A stretch of 64,000 nt of DNA from assembly GCF_014648415.1 (NCBI RefSeq), contig NZ_BMRB01000001.1, positions 1,922,001 to 1,986,000 on the forward strand, in the 5' to 3' direction. Shown in pieces: positions 38,512-47,221 of the stretch (position 1 is the first letter of the stretch; every line of letters begins with the position of its first letter). The notes under the pieces were generated by a model, which saw only the letters and a program-made list of their open reading frames with translations, was not told the DNA's origin and ran no database searches. This stretch comes from Actinokineospora fastidiosa. Lineage in GTDB: Bacteria; Actinomycetota; Actinomycetes; Mycobacteriales; Pseudonocardiaceae. The translations under genes were made by a program, and so were the position numbers.

Positions 38512-39774
38512 TTACGCGCCCAGCATCCGGGCCCACATCTCCGGGAAGTCGGGCAGGGTCTTCGCCGTGGTGCCGATGTCGTCCACCGTCACCCCTTCCA
38601 CGCGCAGCCCGACGATCGCGCCCGCAGTCGCCATCCGGTGGTCGGCGTAGGCGCGCCACTGTCCGCCGCGCAGCGGGACCGGCCGGATCACCAGGCCGTC
38701 GTCGGTCTCGGCAGCGTCGCCGCCCAGGCCGTTGATCTCGGCGGCCAGCGCGGCCAGCCGGTCGGTCTCGTGGCCGCGCAGGTGCGCGATGCCGCGCAGC
38801 CGCGACGGCCCCTCCGCCAGCGCGGCCAGCGCGGCCACGGTCGGGGTCAGCTCGCCCTCGTCGCGCAGGTCGATGTCGATCCCGGCGAGCGCGGCGGGCC
38901 CGCGCACGGTCAGCGCGTCCCCTTCCAGCGTCACCTCCGCGCCCATGTCCGTCAGGATCCGGCGGATCGCGTCGCCGGGCTGCGTGGTCGTGGCGGGCCA
39001 GTCCGTCACGGTGACGGAGCCGCCGGTCACCGCGGCGGCGGCGAGGAACGGCGTCGCGTTGGACAGGTCCGGCTCCACGGCCCAGTCGCGCACCGCGATC
39101 GGACCGGGCTCCACGCGCCAGGTGTTGGGCTCGCTGTCGTCCACGGCCACCCCGGCCTCGCGCAGCATGGCCACGGTCATGTCGATGTGCGGCATAGAGG
39201 GCACCGGCTCGCCGTCGTGGTGGACCGTCAGGCCCTTGTCGTAGCGGGCGCCGGAGAGCAGCAGGCCGCTGACGAACTGCGACGACGCCGACGCGTCGAT
39301 GGTCACCGCGCCGCCGGGCAGCGCGCCCGTGCCCGCCAGGGTGAACGGCAGGGAGTCGCCGTCGACGGTCGCGCCGAGCGCGCGCAGCGCGTCCAGGATC
39401 GTGCCCATCGGCCGCTCCCTGGCCCGCGGGTCGCCGTCGAAGCGCACCTCGCCGTCGGCCAGCGCCGCCGCGGGCGGGACGAACCGCATCACCGTGCCCG
39501 CCAGGCCGCAGTCGACCACGGCCGGGCCGCGCAGCCCCTCGTGCGCGCCCAGCACGACCGTGTCGCCGTCGACCTCCACCGGGACGCCCAGCGCGCGCAG
39601 CGCGCCGGTCATCAGGTCGGCGTCGCGCCCGCGCAGGGCGTTGGTGACGCGCGCCGGACCGCCGCTGAGCGCGGCCAGGACCAGGGCGCGGTTGGTGATC
39701 GACTTGGAGCCGGGAATCGCTACCGTGGCGTGGACGGGCGTCGCGGCGAGCGGTGCTGACCAGGGCTGCGGCAT
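38512..39774 (-). CDS. aroA: 3-phosphoshikimate 1-carboxyvinyltransferase (EPSP synthase)
   Basis: A 420-residue shikimate-pathway enzyme joining PEP and shikimate-3-phosphate. The N-terminal phosphate-binding motif [16 protein letters not shown] (about 21-36) is followed by AGTVMRF (about 90-96, the PEP loop, lacking the usual second glycine pair) and later [10 protein letters not shown] (about 383). ATG at 39774. It is divergent from the SRAP gene and precedes rsgA on the same strand, as in mycobacteria. Confidence 0.95.
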   Translation of the reverse strand: MPQPWSAPLAATPVHATVAIPGSKSITNRALVLAALSGGPARVTNALRGRDADLMTGALRALGVPVEVDGDTVVLGAHEGLRGPAVVDCGLAGTVMRFVPPAAALADGEVRFDGDPRARERPMGTILDALRALGATVDGDSLPFTLAGTGALPGGAVTIDASASSQFVSGLLLSGARYDKGLTVHHDGEPVPSMPHIDMTVAMLREAGVAVDDSEPNTWRVEPGPIAVRDWAVEPDLSNATPFLAAAAVTGGSVTVTDWPATTTQPGDAIRRILTDMGAEVTLEGDALTVRGPAALAGIDIDLRDEGELTPTVAALAALAEGPSRLRGIAHLRGHETDRLAALAAEINGLGGDAAETDDGLVIRPVPLRGGQWRAYADHRMATAGAIVGLRVEGVTVDDIGTTAKTLPDFPEMWARMLGA

Positions 39775-39878
39775 GGGTCCATCCTCGCGTATCCGGCGCC
39801 CGACGAGGTCATCGGCTCGCCACTGTCGGCGGGCCGTGTCACGATGCGGGCTGGCGAGGCGGAAGGTGGGCAGCAGGA

Positions 39879-40637
39879 GTGTGCGGGAGGTACGCGGCCA
39901 CGAAGGACCCGGCCGCGCTGGCGGCCGAGTTCGACGCGATCGACGCCATCGGCGCCGACGCGCCCGGCGCCGACTACAACGTCGCCCCGACCAAGAACAT
40001 CGTCGCCGTGGTGCAGCGCCACCCGCGCGACGCCGACGGCACCGTCGACGAGTCCACCACCGAGCGCACGCTGCGCCTGATGAAGTGGGGCCTGGTCCCG
40101 CACTGGGCGAAGGACGCGTCCGGCGGCGCCAAGATGATCAACACCAGGTCGGAGAGCGCTGCCGAGAAGCCCGCGTTCAAGCAGTCCCTGGCCCGCCGCC
40201 GCTGCATCATCCCCGCCGACGGCTGGTACGAGTGGAAGCGCGAGGGCAAGGTCAAGCAGCCCTTCTACACCACTCCCAAGGACGGCTCCAGCCTGGCGAT
40301 GGCCGGGCTCTGGTCCACCTGGCACGACAAGTCCGACCCGGACGCGGGCGTCCTCATCACCTGCTCGGTGCTGACCACCGACGCCGTCGGCCCGCTCGCC
40401 GAGATCCACCACCGGATGCCGCTGCTGCTCACCCCCGACGAGTGGAACACCTGGCTGGACCCCGACCGCACCGACGTCTCCACGCTGCTGCGCCCGGTCG
40501 CGGAGGACGTGGTGGCAGGCCTGGAGCTGCGGCCCATCTCCGACGCGGTCAACAGCGTCCGCAACAACGGCCCGGAACTGCTGGAGCGCGTCGACCCCCC
40601 GGCGGTCGACATCGACCTGTTCGGCGCGCCGCGATGA
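39879..40637 (+). CDS. SRAP-domain abasic-site protein (YedK/HMCES family)
   Basis: A 252-residue protein that forms a DNA-protein crosslink with abasic sites in single-stranded DNA. The start is set by chemistry: GTG at 39879 gives M-C-G-R-Y, and Cys2 must become the N-terminal residue after methionine removal. Other active-site parts are NVAPT (about 31), [13 protein letters not shown] (about 70), INTRSE (about 88), the PADGWYEWK loop (about 113) and HHRMPLLL (about 175). A GGAAGG lies 12 bases before the GTG. The ATGA junction couples it to the hydrolase gene. Confidence 0.95.
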   Translation: MCGRYAATKDPAALAAEFDAIDAIGADAPGADYNVAPTKNIVAVVQRHPRDADGTVDESTTERTLRLMKWGLVPHWAKDASGGAKMINTRSESAAEKPAFKQSLARRRCIIPADGWYEWKREGKVKQPFYTTPKDGSSLAMAGLWSTWHDKSDPDAGVLITCSVLTTDAVGPLAEIHHRMPLLLTPDEWNTWLDPDRTDVSTLLRPVAEDVVAGLELRPISDAVNSVRNNGPELLERVDPPAVDIDLFGAPR

Positions 40638-41245
40638 CCAGCGCGAAGATCGCCACCCCGCACGGCCCGGCCAGGGCCGAGCTGCACTGCGCCGCGGAGG
40701 GCCGCGCCGCCCTGCTGCTCGGCCACGGCGCGGGCGGCGGCATCGGCGCCCCCGACCTCGTCGCCGCCACCCGAGGCGCCACGGCAGCAGGCGTGCACGT
40801 CGCCCTGGTCGAGCAGCCCTACCGCGTCGCGGGCCGCCGCGCGCCCGCGCCCGCCGCCCAGCTCGACACCGCGTGGCTGGCCGTGGCCGACCACCTGTCC
40901 AAGATCTGGTTCGCCGACCTGCCGCTCCTCTTCGGCGGCCGCTCGTCCGGCGCCCGGGTGGCCTGCCGCACGTGCGAGGCCGGGGACGCCGTCGGCGTCG
41001 TCTGCCTGGCCTTCCCCGTGCACCCGCCGGGCAAGCCGGAGAAGACCCGCCAGCCCGAACTGGACGCCGTCCGCATCCCCACCCTGGTCATCCAGGGCGA
41101 GAGCGACCCGTTCGGCCAGCCCGCCCCCGCCCACCACCGCGAGATCGTCCCGGTGCCCGGCGACCACTCCCTCAAGCGCGAGCTGGGCACGATCTCCCGC
41201 GCGGTCGAGGAGTGGCTGCACCGCATCCTGCGCCCGCTGGACTAG
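40634..41245 (+). CDS. Alpha/beta-hydrolase, KANL3/Tex30-like
   Basis: A 203-residue hydrolase-fold protein. Early LLLGHGAGGGIGAPD (about 29-43) is the oxyanion loop; the nucleophile elbow reads LLFGGRSSGARVA (about 96-108), with serine in a GRSSGA version of GxSxG. An acid is in IQGESDPFG (about 157) and the histidine in VPGDHSLK (about 178). ATG at 40634 overlaps the stop of the SRAP gene. Substrate unknown. It is convergent with the pentapeptide gene, one base apart. Confidence 0.8.
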   Translation: MTSAKIATPHGPARAELHCAAEGRAALLLGHGAGGGIGAPDLVAATRGATAAGVHVALVEQPYRVAGRRAPAPAAQLDTAWLAVADHLSKIWFADLPLLFGGRSSGARVACRTCEAGDAVGVVCLAFPVHPPGKPEKTRQPELDAVRIPTLVIQGESDPFGQPAPAHHREIVPVPGDHSLKRELGTISRAVEEWLHRILRPLD

Positions 41246-41246
41246 C

Positions 41247-42176
41247 TCACCACCACGCGCCGACCGTGGTGGAGTCCGTCACCGCGGTGGAGACCTTCGT
41301 GCCGGGGCTGTGCTTGGCGCCGGTGAGGTCGGCGCCGGAGAGGTTCACCCCCGACAGGTCGAGCCCCGACAGATCCGTGCGGGTGAGGTCGGCCCGGCTG
41401 AGGTCGGCCCCGTGGACGAAGGCGAACGAGGCGAACGACACGTCCGCGAACCGGACGCCCACCAGGGTCGCGTCCGCGAACGAGGTGAGCCCGAGGGTCG
41501 CCTGGTAGAGGTTCGCGCCCGTCAGGTCCGAGCGCACGAGCGACACCCTGCGCAGGTCCGCCCTCGGGGCGCTGACCCCGACCAGGCAGGTCTCCCGCAG
41601 GTCGATGGGGTGCACCGACTCGCTGGGCGGGCGGCGGGCCAGGACCCGGAACGCGGCGTCGACGTCCATCGGGGTCGGCGGGCAGGTGCCGTCGGCGGGC
41701 CTGCGGCTGCGGTCGCGGATGAAGGCGGCGAGCAGTTCCTCGACCGTCGGCCGGTCCCGCGCGGAGTCGACCGCGACCCGTTCCAGGGCGAAGATCCCGC
41801 CGATGCGCAGGTGGACCTGGTCATCGCCCGGGCTGGCCAGCTGCTCGACGGCGCGCAGGAAGCGGTCGGTGACCTGGGTCTGCTCGCCCACCATGGTCTG
41901 CTGGCGCGTCGCCTGCAGGGACAGGCCCGTGAAGACCAGCGCGCCGACCGCGGTGAGCGCGGTGATCAGCCCCGTCGTGCGGTTCCAGTCATGCGTCCCG
42001 GCCCGCTCCCGACCCCCGCCCGCCGCCAGGACCACGGCGGCGGCCACCGCGACCACGCCCGCGACCGCCGGCCACCAGTCCGCCAGCCAGCCCAGGCCGA
42101 CGCGCACGACGACCTGATACGCCAGCAGCGCCAGCCCGGCCGACACCAGCGCGATGACGACCACCCGTGGTCTCAT
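41247..42176 (-). CDS. Membrane-anchored pentapeptide-repeat protein
   Basis: A 309-residue protein with two N-terminal hydrophobic segments (about 5-55), a third near 75-90, a cytoplasmic helical part (residues 95-200) and a C-terminal pentapeptide solenoid (about 200-290, runs such as ADLSRADLTRTDLSG). Solenoids of this kind mimic DNA or act as scaffolds; here membrane anchoring makes a scaffold more likely. ATG at 42176. The function is unknown. It follows ybaK by 39 bp on the same strand. Confidence 0.8.
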   Translation of the reverse strand: MRPRVVVIALVSAGLALLAYQVVVRVGLGWLADWWPAVAGVVAVAAAVVLAAGGGRERAGTHDWNRTTGLITALTAVGALVFTGLSLQATRQQTMVGEQTQVTDRFLRAVEQLASPGDDQVHLRIGGIFALERVAVDSARDRPTVEELLAAFIRDRSRRPADGTCPPTPMDVDAAFRVLARRPPSESVHPIDLRETCLVGVSAPRADLRRVSLVRSDLTGANLYQATLGLTSFADATLVGVRFADVSFASFAFVHGADLSRADLTRTDLSGLDLSGVNLSGADLTGAKHSPGTKVSTAVTDSTTVGAWW

Positions 42177-42215
42177 ACCGGCTGTATCGCCCGACCCGGG
42201 CCCTCGGTTAGGCCG

Positions 42216-42692
42216 TCACCACGCCGCGATCGCCGCCACGGTCGCCGAGAGCAGCGCCACCAGGTCGGTCGCCGCCACCTCGATCTCCAGGCCCCGCCGC
42301 CCGCCCGAGCAGAACATCGTCGGGAACCCCAGCGCGGAGGAGTCCAGCACCGTCGGCAGCCGCTTCTTCTGCCCCAACGGCGAGATCCCGCCCGCGACGT
42401 ACCCGGTGACCCGCTCGGCCACGGCGACCTCGGCCATCCGCGCCTTCTTGCCGCCCACCGCCGCGGCCAGCGCCTTCAGGTCCAGCTGCGCGGCCACCGG
42501 CACCACCCCCACCGCCAGCGCGCCGTCGACCTCGGCGAGCAGGGTCTTGAACACCCGCTCCGGGGACACGCCCATCGCCGCGGCCGCCTCCATGCCGAAC
42601 GGCTGGCGCGGGTCGTGCTCGTAGGCGTGCACGGTGTGCGGAATCTTGCGTTTGACCAGCAGAGCCGTCGCCGGTGTGCCTCGTCCTGCCAC
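42216..42692 (-). CDS. ybaK: Cys-tRNA(Pro)/Cys-tRNA(Cys) deacylase YbaK/EbsC type
   Basis: A 158-residue trans-editing protein that removes cysteine mischarged onto tRNA-Pro. The YbaK signature is visible as RVFKTLL (about 50), the catalytic lysine region [17 protein letters not shown] (about 76-92), and [18 protein letters not shown] (about 102-119). GTG at 42692 is taken; the upstream frame extension overlaps the sigH promoter. It is divergent from sigH, with only about 15 bp between its start and the sigH -35 box. Confidence 0.9.
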   Translation of the reverse strand: MAGRGTPATALLVKRKIPHTVHAYEHDPRQPFGMEAAAAMGVSPERVFKTLLAEVDGALAVGVVPVAAQLDLKALAAAVGGKKARMAEVAVAERVTGYVAGGISPLGQKKRLPTVLDSSALGFPTMFCSGGRRGLEIEVAATDLVALLSATVAAIAAW

Positions 42693-42707
42693 GGGGTACC
42701 ACCCTAG

Positions 42708-42733
42708 GGAATGCGCGCGCCCGCCACGGCGTT
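42708..42733 (+). promoter_or_regulatory. SigH/SigR-type promoter of sigH
   Basis: GGAAT (42708-42712), exactly 18 bp, then GTT (42731-42733) is a perfect match to the SigR/SigH consensus GGAAT-N18-GTT. It reads toward sigH, giving a leader of roughly 130 nt before the GTG at 42872. This indicates positive autoregulation, as in Streptomyces and mycobacteria. Confidence 0.8.
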
Positions 42734-42871
42734 GCTGACGACGTGTCCACCGAACTGCTTGTCGAGCGCCCCACGTCACGTCGCGCGGGTGGCTCGGCTC
42801 ACAGCCGCGCAGGGCGGCTCCGGGTAACCTCGGGGGCGCCCCATGCGCACCTGAACACCGAAGGGAGCGCG

Positions 42872-43480
42872 GTGTCCCGCACGCAGGCAGAGACCGCGGC
42901 CGAGCTGGGCGAACGCTTCGAGCGCGACGCCATGCCGCTGCTCGACCAGCTGTACTCGGCCGCCCTGCGGATGACCCGCAACCCCGCCGACGCCGAGGAC
43001 CTCGTCCAGGAGACGTTCCTCAAGGCGTACTCGGCGTTCGGCTCGTTCCGCGAGGGGACCAACCTCAAGGCGTGGATGTACCGCATCCTGACCAACACCT
43101 ACATCAACAGCTACCGCAAGAAGCAGCGCCAGCCCGCGCAGTCGCCCACCGACGAGATCGCGGACTGGCAGCTCGCCCGCGCAGAGCAGCACACCTCGAC
43201 CGGACTGCGCAGCGCCGAGATGGACGCGCTCGACCAGCTGCCGGACAGTGACGTCAAGTCCGCGCTCCAGCAGCTGCCCGAGGAGTTCCGGCTCGCGGTG
43301 TACCTGGCCGACGTCGAGGGGTTCGCGTACAAGGAGATCGCCGAGATCATGGGCACGCCGATCGGTACGGTGATGTCCCGCCTGCACCGCGGACGCCGCC
43401 AGCTGCGCGAGCTGCTGGCCGACGTCGCGCGCGAGCGCGGGTTCCTTCGTACGGCGAAACAGGAGGTGGCGGGGCCGTGA
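42872..43480 (+). CDS. sigH: ECF sigma factor SigH/SigR (thiol-oxidative and heat stress)
   Basis: A 202-residue group-4 sigma factor. Region 2 (about 15-90) holds [20 protein letters not shown] and the -10 recognition helix [17 protein letters not shown]; region 4 (about 130-185) has [41 protein letters not shown]. The sequence is very close to mycobacterial SigH and Streptomyces SigR, which drive thioredoxin and mycothiol genes. GTG at 42872 with AAGGGAG. Its stop overlaps the GTG of rshA, so sigma and anti-sigma are made together. Confidence 0.96.
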   Translation: MSRTQAETAAELGERFERDAMPLLDQLYSAALRMTRNPADAEDLVQETFLKAYSAFGSFREGTNLKAWMYRILTNTYINSYRKKQRQPAQSPTDEIADWQLARAEQHTSTGLRSAEMDALDQLPDSDVKSALQQLPEEFRLAVYLADVEGFAYKEIAEIMGTPIGTVMSRLHRGRRQLRELLADVARERGFLRTAKQEVAGP

Positions 43481-43761
43481 GCTGCGGAAACCATCACGAG
43501 ACGCCCTGCTCTGACGTGCTCAACGAGGTCTGGCTGTTCCTCGACGCCGAGTGCGACCCCAAGCGCCGCGCCGCGCTGCAGCAGCACCTCGACGAGTGCA
43601 GCCCCTGCCTGGAGGAGTACGGCCTGGAGGAGCACCTCAAGCTCCTGCTGGCCCGCAAGTGCGGCGGCGACTCCGCGACGATGGAGTTCAAGGAGCGGCT
43701 GCGCGCCTCCATCCGGGCGACGGTGATCGAGTACAAGGGCGGACCACCGGTCCAGGAGTGA
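43477..43761 (+). CDS. rshA: Mycothiol-system zinc anti-sigma factor RshA/RsrA
   Basis: A 94-residue ZAS protein. The metal and redox switch is H37-xxx-C41-xx-C44 (QHLDECSPC), with further cysteines at residues 3, 11 and 26; oxidation of the pair releases zinc and frees SigH. GTG at 43477 overlaps the sigH stop. A hairpin terminator follows at once. Confidence 0.95.
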   Translation: MSCGNHHETPCSDVLNEVWLFLDAECDPKRRAALQQHLDECSPCLEEYGLEEHLKLLLARKCGGDSATMEFKERLRASIRATVIEYKGGPPVQE

Positions 43762-43766
43762 ACGAG

Positions 43767-43792
43767 GGCCCCCGCTGGCGAGCGGGGGCCTT
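43767..43792 (+). terminator. Terminator hairpin after rshA
   Basis: A ten-bp perfect stem GGCCCCCGCT / AGCGGGGGCC with loop GGCG, followed by TT, starts six bases after the rshA stop and separates it from convergent bL37. Confidence 0.75.
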
Positions 43793-43802
43793 CGTCGTCA
43801 CG

Positions 43803-43877
43803 TCAGGCGTTGGGGCGCTTGCCGTGGTTGGCGCCGCCCTTCTTGCGGTCACGACGCTTGCGAGCGCGCTTCGACAT
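43803..43877 (-). CDS. Ribosomal protein bL37 (24 residues)
   Basis: A 24-codon gene on the minus strand encoding a very basic peptide that begins MSKRARKRRDRKKGGANHGK and ends RPNA. This is the short actinobacterial 50S protein found in mycobacterial ribosome structures, where it fills a pocket of 23S rRNA. ATG at 43877 has AGGAG in good position (GAGGAGATCCGATG). It is divergent from pdtaS and convergent with rshA. In mycobacteria it also lies in this neighbourhood. Most gene finders would miss it. Confidence 0.9.
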   Translation of the reverse strand: MSKRARKRRDRKKGGANHGKRPNA

Positions 43878-43992
43878 CGGATCTCCTCTTGCTGCGTCGG
43901 GGGCGCGTTGGCACAGACGGCAACGCATGTTCGGCCCGATTCTGCCATGGTTGGATTGGCGGGGAGCACCCCAGCCACCCGAGGAGGACACC

Positions 43993-45468
43993 CTGTCCAC
44001 CCTCTCCGACCTGCTCGCCGAGCACACCAACCTGCCCGGCGCGGCCGTCGACCACCTGCAGTTGGTCGTCGCCGAGTGGCAGCTGCTCTCCGACCTCTCC
44101 TTCGCCGACTTCCTGCTCTGGGTGCCGGTGGACGACACCCGCTTCGTCTGCGTCGCCCAGGCCCGCCCGACGACCGCGCCGACCGCGCACCCCGACGACG
44201 TGGTGTCCTCGTTCATCGAGCGCGCCGAGCACCCGCAGCTGCGCCGCGCCGCCGTCGAGCGGCGCATCTGCCGCGAGGAGGACCCGCGCTGGTACCTCGG
44301 GGTGCCGGTGCGCCGCGAGGCCATCCCGGTGTCCTTCCGCGGCGACGTCATCGCCGTGCTGTCCCGGGAGACCAACCTCGCCGTGCCGCGCGTGCCCAGC
44401 GGCCTGGAGATCGCCTACCTCGGCATCGCGGGTGACCTGTGCCAGATGGTCGCCGACGGCTCGTTCCCGACCCCGGAGCCGTCCCCCGACGTGCACACCA
44501 GCCCCCGCGTCGGCGACGGGCTGATCCGGCTGGACACCGCGGGCGCGGTCGTCTTCGCCAGCCCGAACGCGCTGAGCGCCTACCACCGCATGGGCCACGC
44601 GGCCGACCTCGTCGGCACCCGGCTCGCCCCGCTGACCCGCTCGCTGATCTCCGACCCGTTCGACGCCACCGAGATCGCCCAGCGCATCCTGCTCGCCCTC
44701 GATGGCAAGCCCAGCATGCGCGCCGAGGCCGAGTCCCGGCGCGGCGCCGCGGTGCTGTTCCGGGCCCTGCCGCTGCGCCCCGGCGGCAAGGCGGCGGGCG
44801 CGCTCGTGCTCTGCCGCGACGTGACCGAGGTGCGCCGCCGCGACCGGGCGCTGATGTCCAAGGACGCCACGATCCGCGAGATCCACCACCGGGTGAAGAA
44901 CAACCTGCAGACGGTGGCGGCCCTGCTGCGGCTGCAGTCGCGGCGCACGAGCAGCCCGGAGGCCAGGGAGGCGCTGGCGGAGTCCGTGCGCCGGGTCGCG
45001 GCGATCGCCCTAGTGCACGAGACGCTGTCGACGTCGGTGGACGAGCGGGTGGACCTCGACGCGCTGGTCGACCGGGTCATCCCGGTGGTCGGCGACGTCG
45101 CCGTTGCCGAGAACCACGTCAAGGTGCGCAAGACCGGCCAGTTCGGCGTCGTGCAGGCCGAGGTCGCCACCCCGCTGGTGATGGTGCTCACAGAGCTGGT
45201 GCAGAACGCCGTCGAGCACGCCTATCCGACGGGCCGCTCCGGCGAGGTCGTCGTCTCCGCGGACCGCTCGGCGCGCTGGCTGGACGTGGTCGTCTCCGAC
45301 GACGGCCGCGGCCTGCCGCGCGGGTTCTCGCTGGAGCGCGCTAACGGGCTCGGATTGCAGATCGTGCGCACGCTCGTCGAGTCGGAGTTGCGCGGCTCAC
45401 TGTCGCTGCGGAGTCGTTCGAACGGCACCGAAGCCGTTCTCCGCGTTCCTTTGTCACATCGGCGATGA
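43993..45468 (+). CDS. pdtaS: Cytosolic sensor histidine kinase PdtaS
   Basis: A 491-residue soluble kinase that in mycobacteria senses Cu2+/NO and phosphorylates the antiterminator PdtaR. A GAF-like domain (about 1-150) opens with STLSDLLAEHTNLPGAAVDHL, a PAS-like domain follows (about 170-290), then a HisKA_2 domain with phospho-His in EIHHRVKNNLQTVAALLRLQS (about 296) and an ATPase domain with N box ELVQNAVEHA and DDGRGLP. The likely start is CTG at 43993: it aligns with the mycobacterial N-terminus and has GAGGAGG six bases upstream. The next in-frame ATG (43927) has no ribosome site. PdtaR is not in this window. Confidence 0.9.
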   Translation: MSTLSDLLAEHTNLPGAAVDHLQLVVAEWQLLSDLSFADFLLWVPVDDTRFVCVAQARPTTAPTAHPDDVVSSFIERAEHPQLRRAAVERRICREEDPRWYLGVPVRREAIPVSFRGDVIAVLSRETNLAVPRVPSGLEIAYLGIAGDLCQMVADGSFPTPEPSPDVHTSPRVGDGLIRLDTAGAVVFASPNALSAYHRMGHAADLVGTRLAPLTRSLISDPFDATEIAQRILLALDGKPSMRAEAESRRGAAVLFRALPLRPGGKAAGALVLCRDVTEVRRRDRALMSKDATIREIHHRVKNNLQTVAALLRLQSRRTSSPEAREALAESVRRVAAIALVHETLSTSVDERVDLDALVDRVIPVVGDVAVAENHVKVRKTGQFGVVQAEVATPLVMVLTELVQNAVEHAYPTGRSGEVVVSADRSARWLDVVVSDDGRGLPRGFSLERANGLGLQIVRTLVESELRGSLSLRSRSNGTEAVLRVPLSHRR

Positions 45469-45490
45469 GAATTGCCGTGATAAACGCGCA

Positions 45491-45523
45491 GAAGCCCGGC
45501 GCCGTAATTCGGCGGCGGGCTTC
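45491..45523. terminator. Bidirectional terminator between pdtaS and whiB1
   Basis: A 14-bp stem GAAGCCCGGCGCCG / CGGCGGCGGGCTTC with one mismatch and loop TAATT lies between the convergent pdtaS and whiB1 genes. Confidence 0.75.
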
Positions 45524-45548
45524 CGTGCGTCTCTGCGGTGCTCCGAGC

Positions 45549-45803
45549 TCAGGCGTTGCTGCGTGCCCTCGTGCGAGCGTTGCGGCGCTTGAGTGCGCGG
45601 CGCTCGTCTTCGCTCATCCCGCCCCAGACACCTGCGTCCTGACCGCTTTCCAGCGCCCAGGCCAGGCACGAGGCGGCGACGGGGCAGCGGGCGCAAACGG
45701 CCTTCGCCTGTTCGACCTGCGACAGGGCGGGACCGCTTGTTCCCACGGGGAAGAACAGCTCGGGGTCCTCGTCTCGGCAGGCCGCGCGGTGGCGCCAGTC
45801 CAT
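45549..45803 (-). CDS. whiB1: WhiB1 iron-sulfur, nitric-oxide-responsive regulator
   Basis: An 84-residue Wbl protein with cysteines at residues 9, 37, 40 and 46, the same positions as in M. tuberculosis WhiB1. The GVWGG turn (about 57-61) and basic tail LKRRNARTRAR follow. WhiB1 is essential in mycobacteria, binds sigma-A region 4 with its intact [4Fe-4S] cluster, and responds to NO. ATG at 45803. The upstream region has two CRP-type sites around a TTGACA box. Confidence 0.96.
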   Translation of the reverse strand: MDWRHRAACRDEDPELFFPVGTSGPALSQVEQAKAVCARCPVAASCLAWALESGQDAGVWGGMSEDERRALKRRNARTRARSNA

Positions 45804-45873
45804 TGCTGATTGCTCCTCGCTACGGGCGCGTGCAGACGCGCCACTAGTTCGTCATCCGGTCGTCGGGGTGCTT

Positions 45874-45887
45874 GTGAATGGTTTCAC
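45874..45887 (-). promoter_or_regulatory. CRP-type operator overlapping the whiB1 core promoter
   Basis: GTGAATGGTTTCAC matches the CRP core GTGA-N6-TCAC. It lies between the TTGACA box (45900-45905, minus strand) and the predicted start of transcription near 45870, so binding here should repress whiB1. Confidence 0.6.
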
Positions 45888-45899
45888 GAACTGGCGGGA

Positions 45900-45905
45900 T
45901 GTCAA
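45900..45905 (-). promoter_or_regulatory. -35 element of whiB1 (TTGACA)
   Basis: A perfect TTGACA on the minus strand. A -10 box 17 bp further (ACCATT, 45877-45882) is weak. Such a weak core promoter would suit activator dependence. Confidence 0.5.
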
Positions 45906-45921
45906 GGGTTCACCCCGACCC

Positions 45922-45937
45922 GGTGAGTGAACTCACC
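45922..45937 (-). promoter_or_regulatory. Upstream CRP-type operator of whiB1
   Basis: GGTGAGTGAACTCACC has perfect six-bp arms and contains GTGA-N6-TCAC. Its centre is about 59 bp upstream of the predicted whiB1 start point, close to the class I activation position reported for mycobacterial whiB1. Confidence 0.65.
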
Positions 45938-46024
45938 CGTTAGATCGACGTCCGGATGTATCCGCTGCGCACTGCAACGATCGGGTCTCGACGGCCGGGT
46001 CTTCGACCGCAGCAGGCACAACCG

Positions 46025-46939
46025 TCACACCACGACGGTTACCGCCTTCTCCACGCCCCGGAAACGCACGGTGGAAAACTCCCCGATGAGATCTCCGTCA
46101 CACTGAAGCTTGACCGGTTCCTGGGCGCTGACCAGCAGGGTGTCGACATCGTCGCGGCGGACGAGGTGGCGGCCGGAGCGCACCCCGGACGCGCTGAGCG
46201 CCTGGCTCGCGTGCCGCAGCACGGTGCCCATGCCGAGCCTGCGCAGGGCGAAGACGCCCAGGCCGTCGTCGAACGTCGCGGCCGGGTTGAGCCGGACCGG
46301 GCGGGGACCGAGATAGGTCCACGGGTCGGTGTTGGAGACGAAGACCAGCCGCAGGTCCTCGATCGGCTCGTCGCCGGGGAACTCGACGGTCAGCCGGTGG
46401 TGCTCGCCCTTGAGGTAGCGCGCCAGCGCTGTGCGCGCGTACAGGCCAGGACCGGTGCGCTTGCCGCGCTTGCGGTCGACGTCGGCCACGACGTCCGCGT
46501 CCCAGCCCATGCCCGCGTTGAACGTGAACCAGCGCCCGCCCGCCTCGGTCTCCACCCGGCCGAGGCCGACATCGCGGCCGCGGCCCTCCTCCAGCGCGGT
46601 CAGCAGCCGGTGGGTGGCCTCCACGGGATCCCTGGGCAGACCGAGGGCGCGCGCGAAGACGTTGGCCGACCCGCCGGGCACCACGCCCAGCATCGGGCCG
46701 CCGGGACCGTCCTGGAGCAGGCCGTTGACGACCTCGTTGACCGTCCCGTCACCGCCGTGCGCGACGACGAGGTCGACGCCGTCGGTGCGGGCCTGCGCGG
46801 CCGCGATCAGCGCGTGGCCCCGGTAGTCGGTCTCGACCACGTCGAGCTTGACCTGGCTGGCCAGGGCGTGCGCCAGCACGTCGCGACCCGCCGGGGAGGT
46901 GGCGGTCGCCTGCGGGTTCACCACGAGGACAGCGCGCAT
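46025..46939 (-). CDS. Diacylglycerol/sphingosine-type lipid kinase
   Basis: A 304-residue DAGK-catalytic-fold kinase. VLVVNPQAT (residues 4-12) opens the fold, VVAHGGDGTVNEVVNGLL (about 60-77) is the nucleotide loop with GGDGT, and VPGGSANVFARALGLP (about 90-105) follows. Such enzymes phosphorylate diacylglycerol or related lipids to recycle phosphatidic acid. ATG at 46939 directly before the first strand; no strong ribosome site. It is divergent from a small membrane protein gene. Substrate inferred from family. Confidence 0.88.
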   Translation of the reverse strand: MRAVLVVNPQATATSPAGRDVLAHALASQVKLDVVETDYRGHALIAAAQARTDGVDLVVAHGGDGTVNEVVNGLLQDGPGGPMLGVVPGGSANVFARALGLPRDPVEATHRLLTALEEGRGRDVGLGRVETEAGGRWFTFNAGMGWDADVVADVDRKRGKRTGPGLYARTALARYLKGEHHRLTVEFPGDEPIEDLRLVFVSNTDPWTYLGPRPVRLNPAATFDDGLGVFALRRLGMGTVLRHASQALSASGVRSGRHLVRRDDVDTLLVSAQEPVKLQCDGDLIGEFSTVRFRGVEKAVTVVV

Positions 46940-47221
46940 TACCGCAGCGTATGCCACCTGGTCCAGTTGCCACGCCGTTGACCCACCGGAACGGGGACGA
47001 TCCATGCAGTTGGGCTTACCCGCTCCCTCCGGTCGCCGAATCCCCGATCGGCGAGCCGCACCCAGACGACCGTCTGAACCCGTCGATCACGAGGAAGTTG
47101 ACGGTTCGATCATTCACTGCCAGTTGCCGCAGCGGGACCGGCCGTCCGGGTGGCATACGATCGGGTCCCGTGCACGGAACGTCATCACGTGCACGAAAAC
47201 GCTTCGGGAAGGCCATCGGTC
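46940..47221. other. Divergent intergenic region, no gene seen
   Basis: The 282 bp between the lipid kinase and the small membrane protein must hold both promoters. I saw no convincing box pair, repeat or RNA. Confidence 0.5.
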
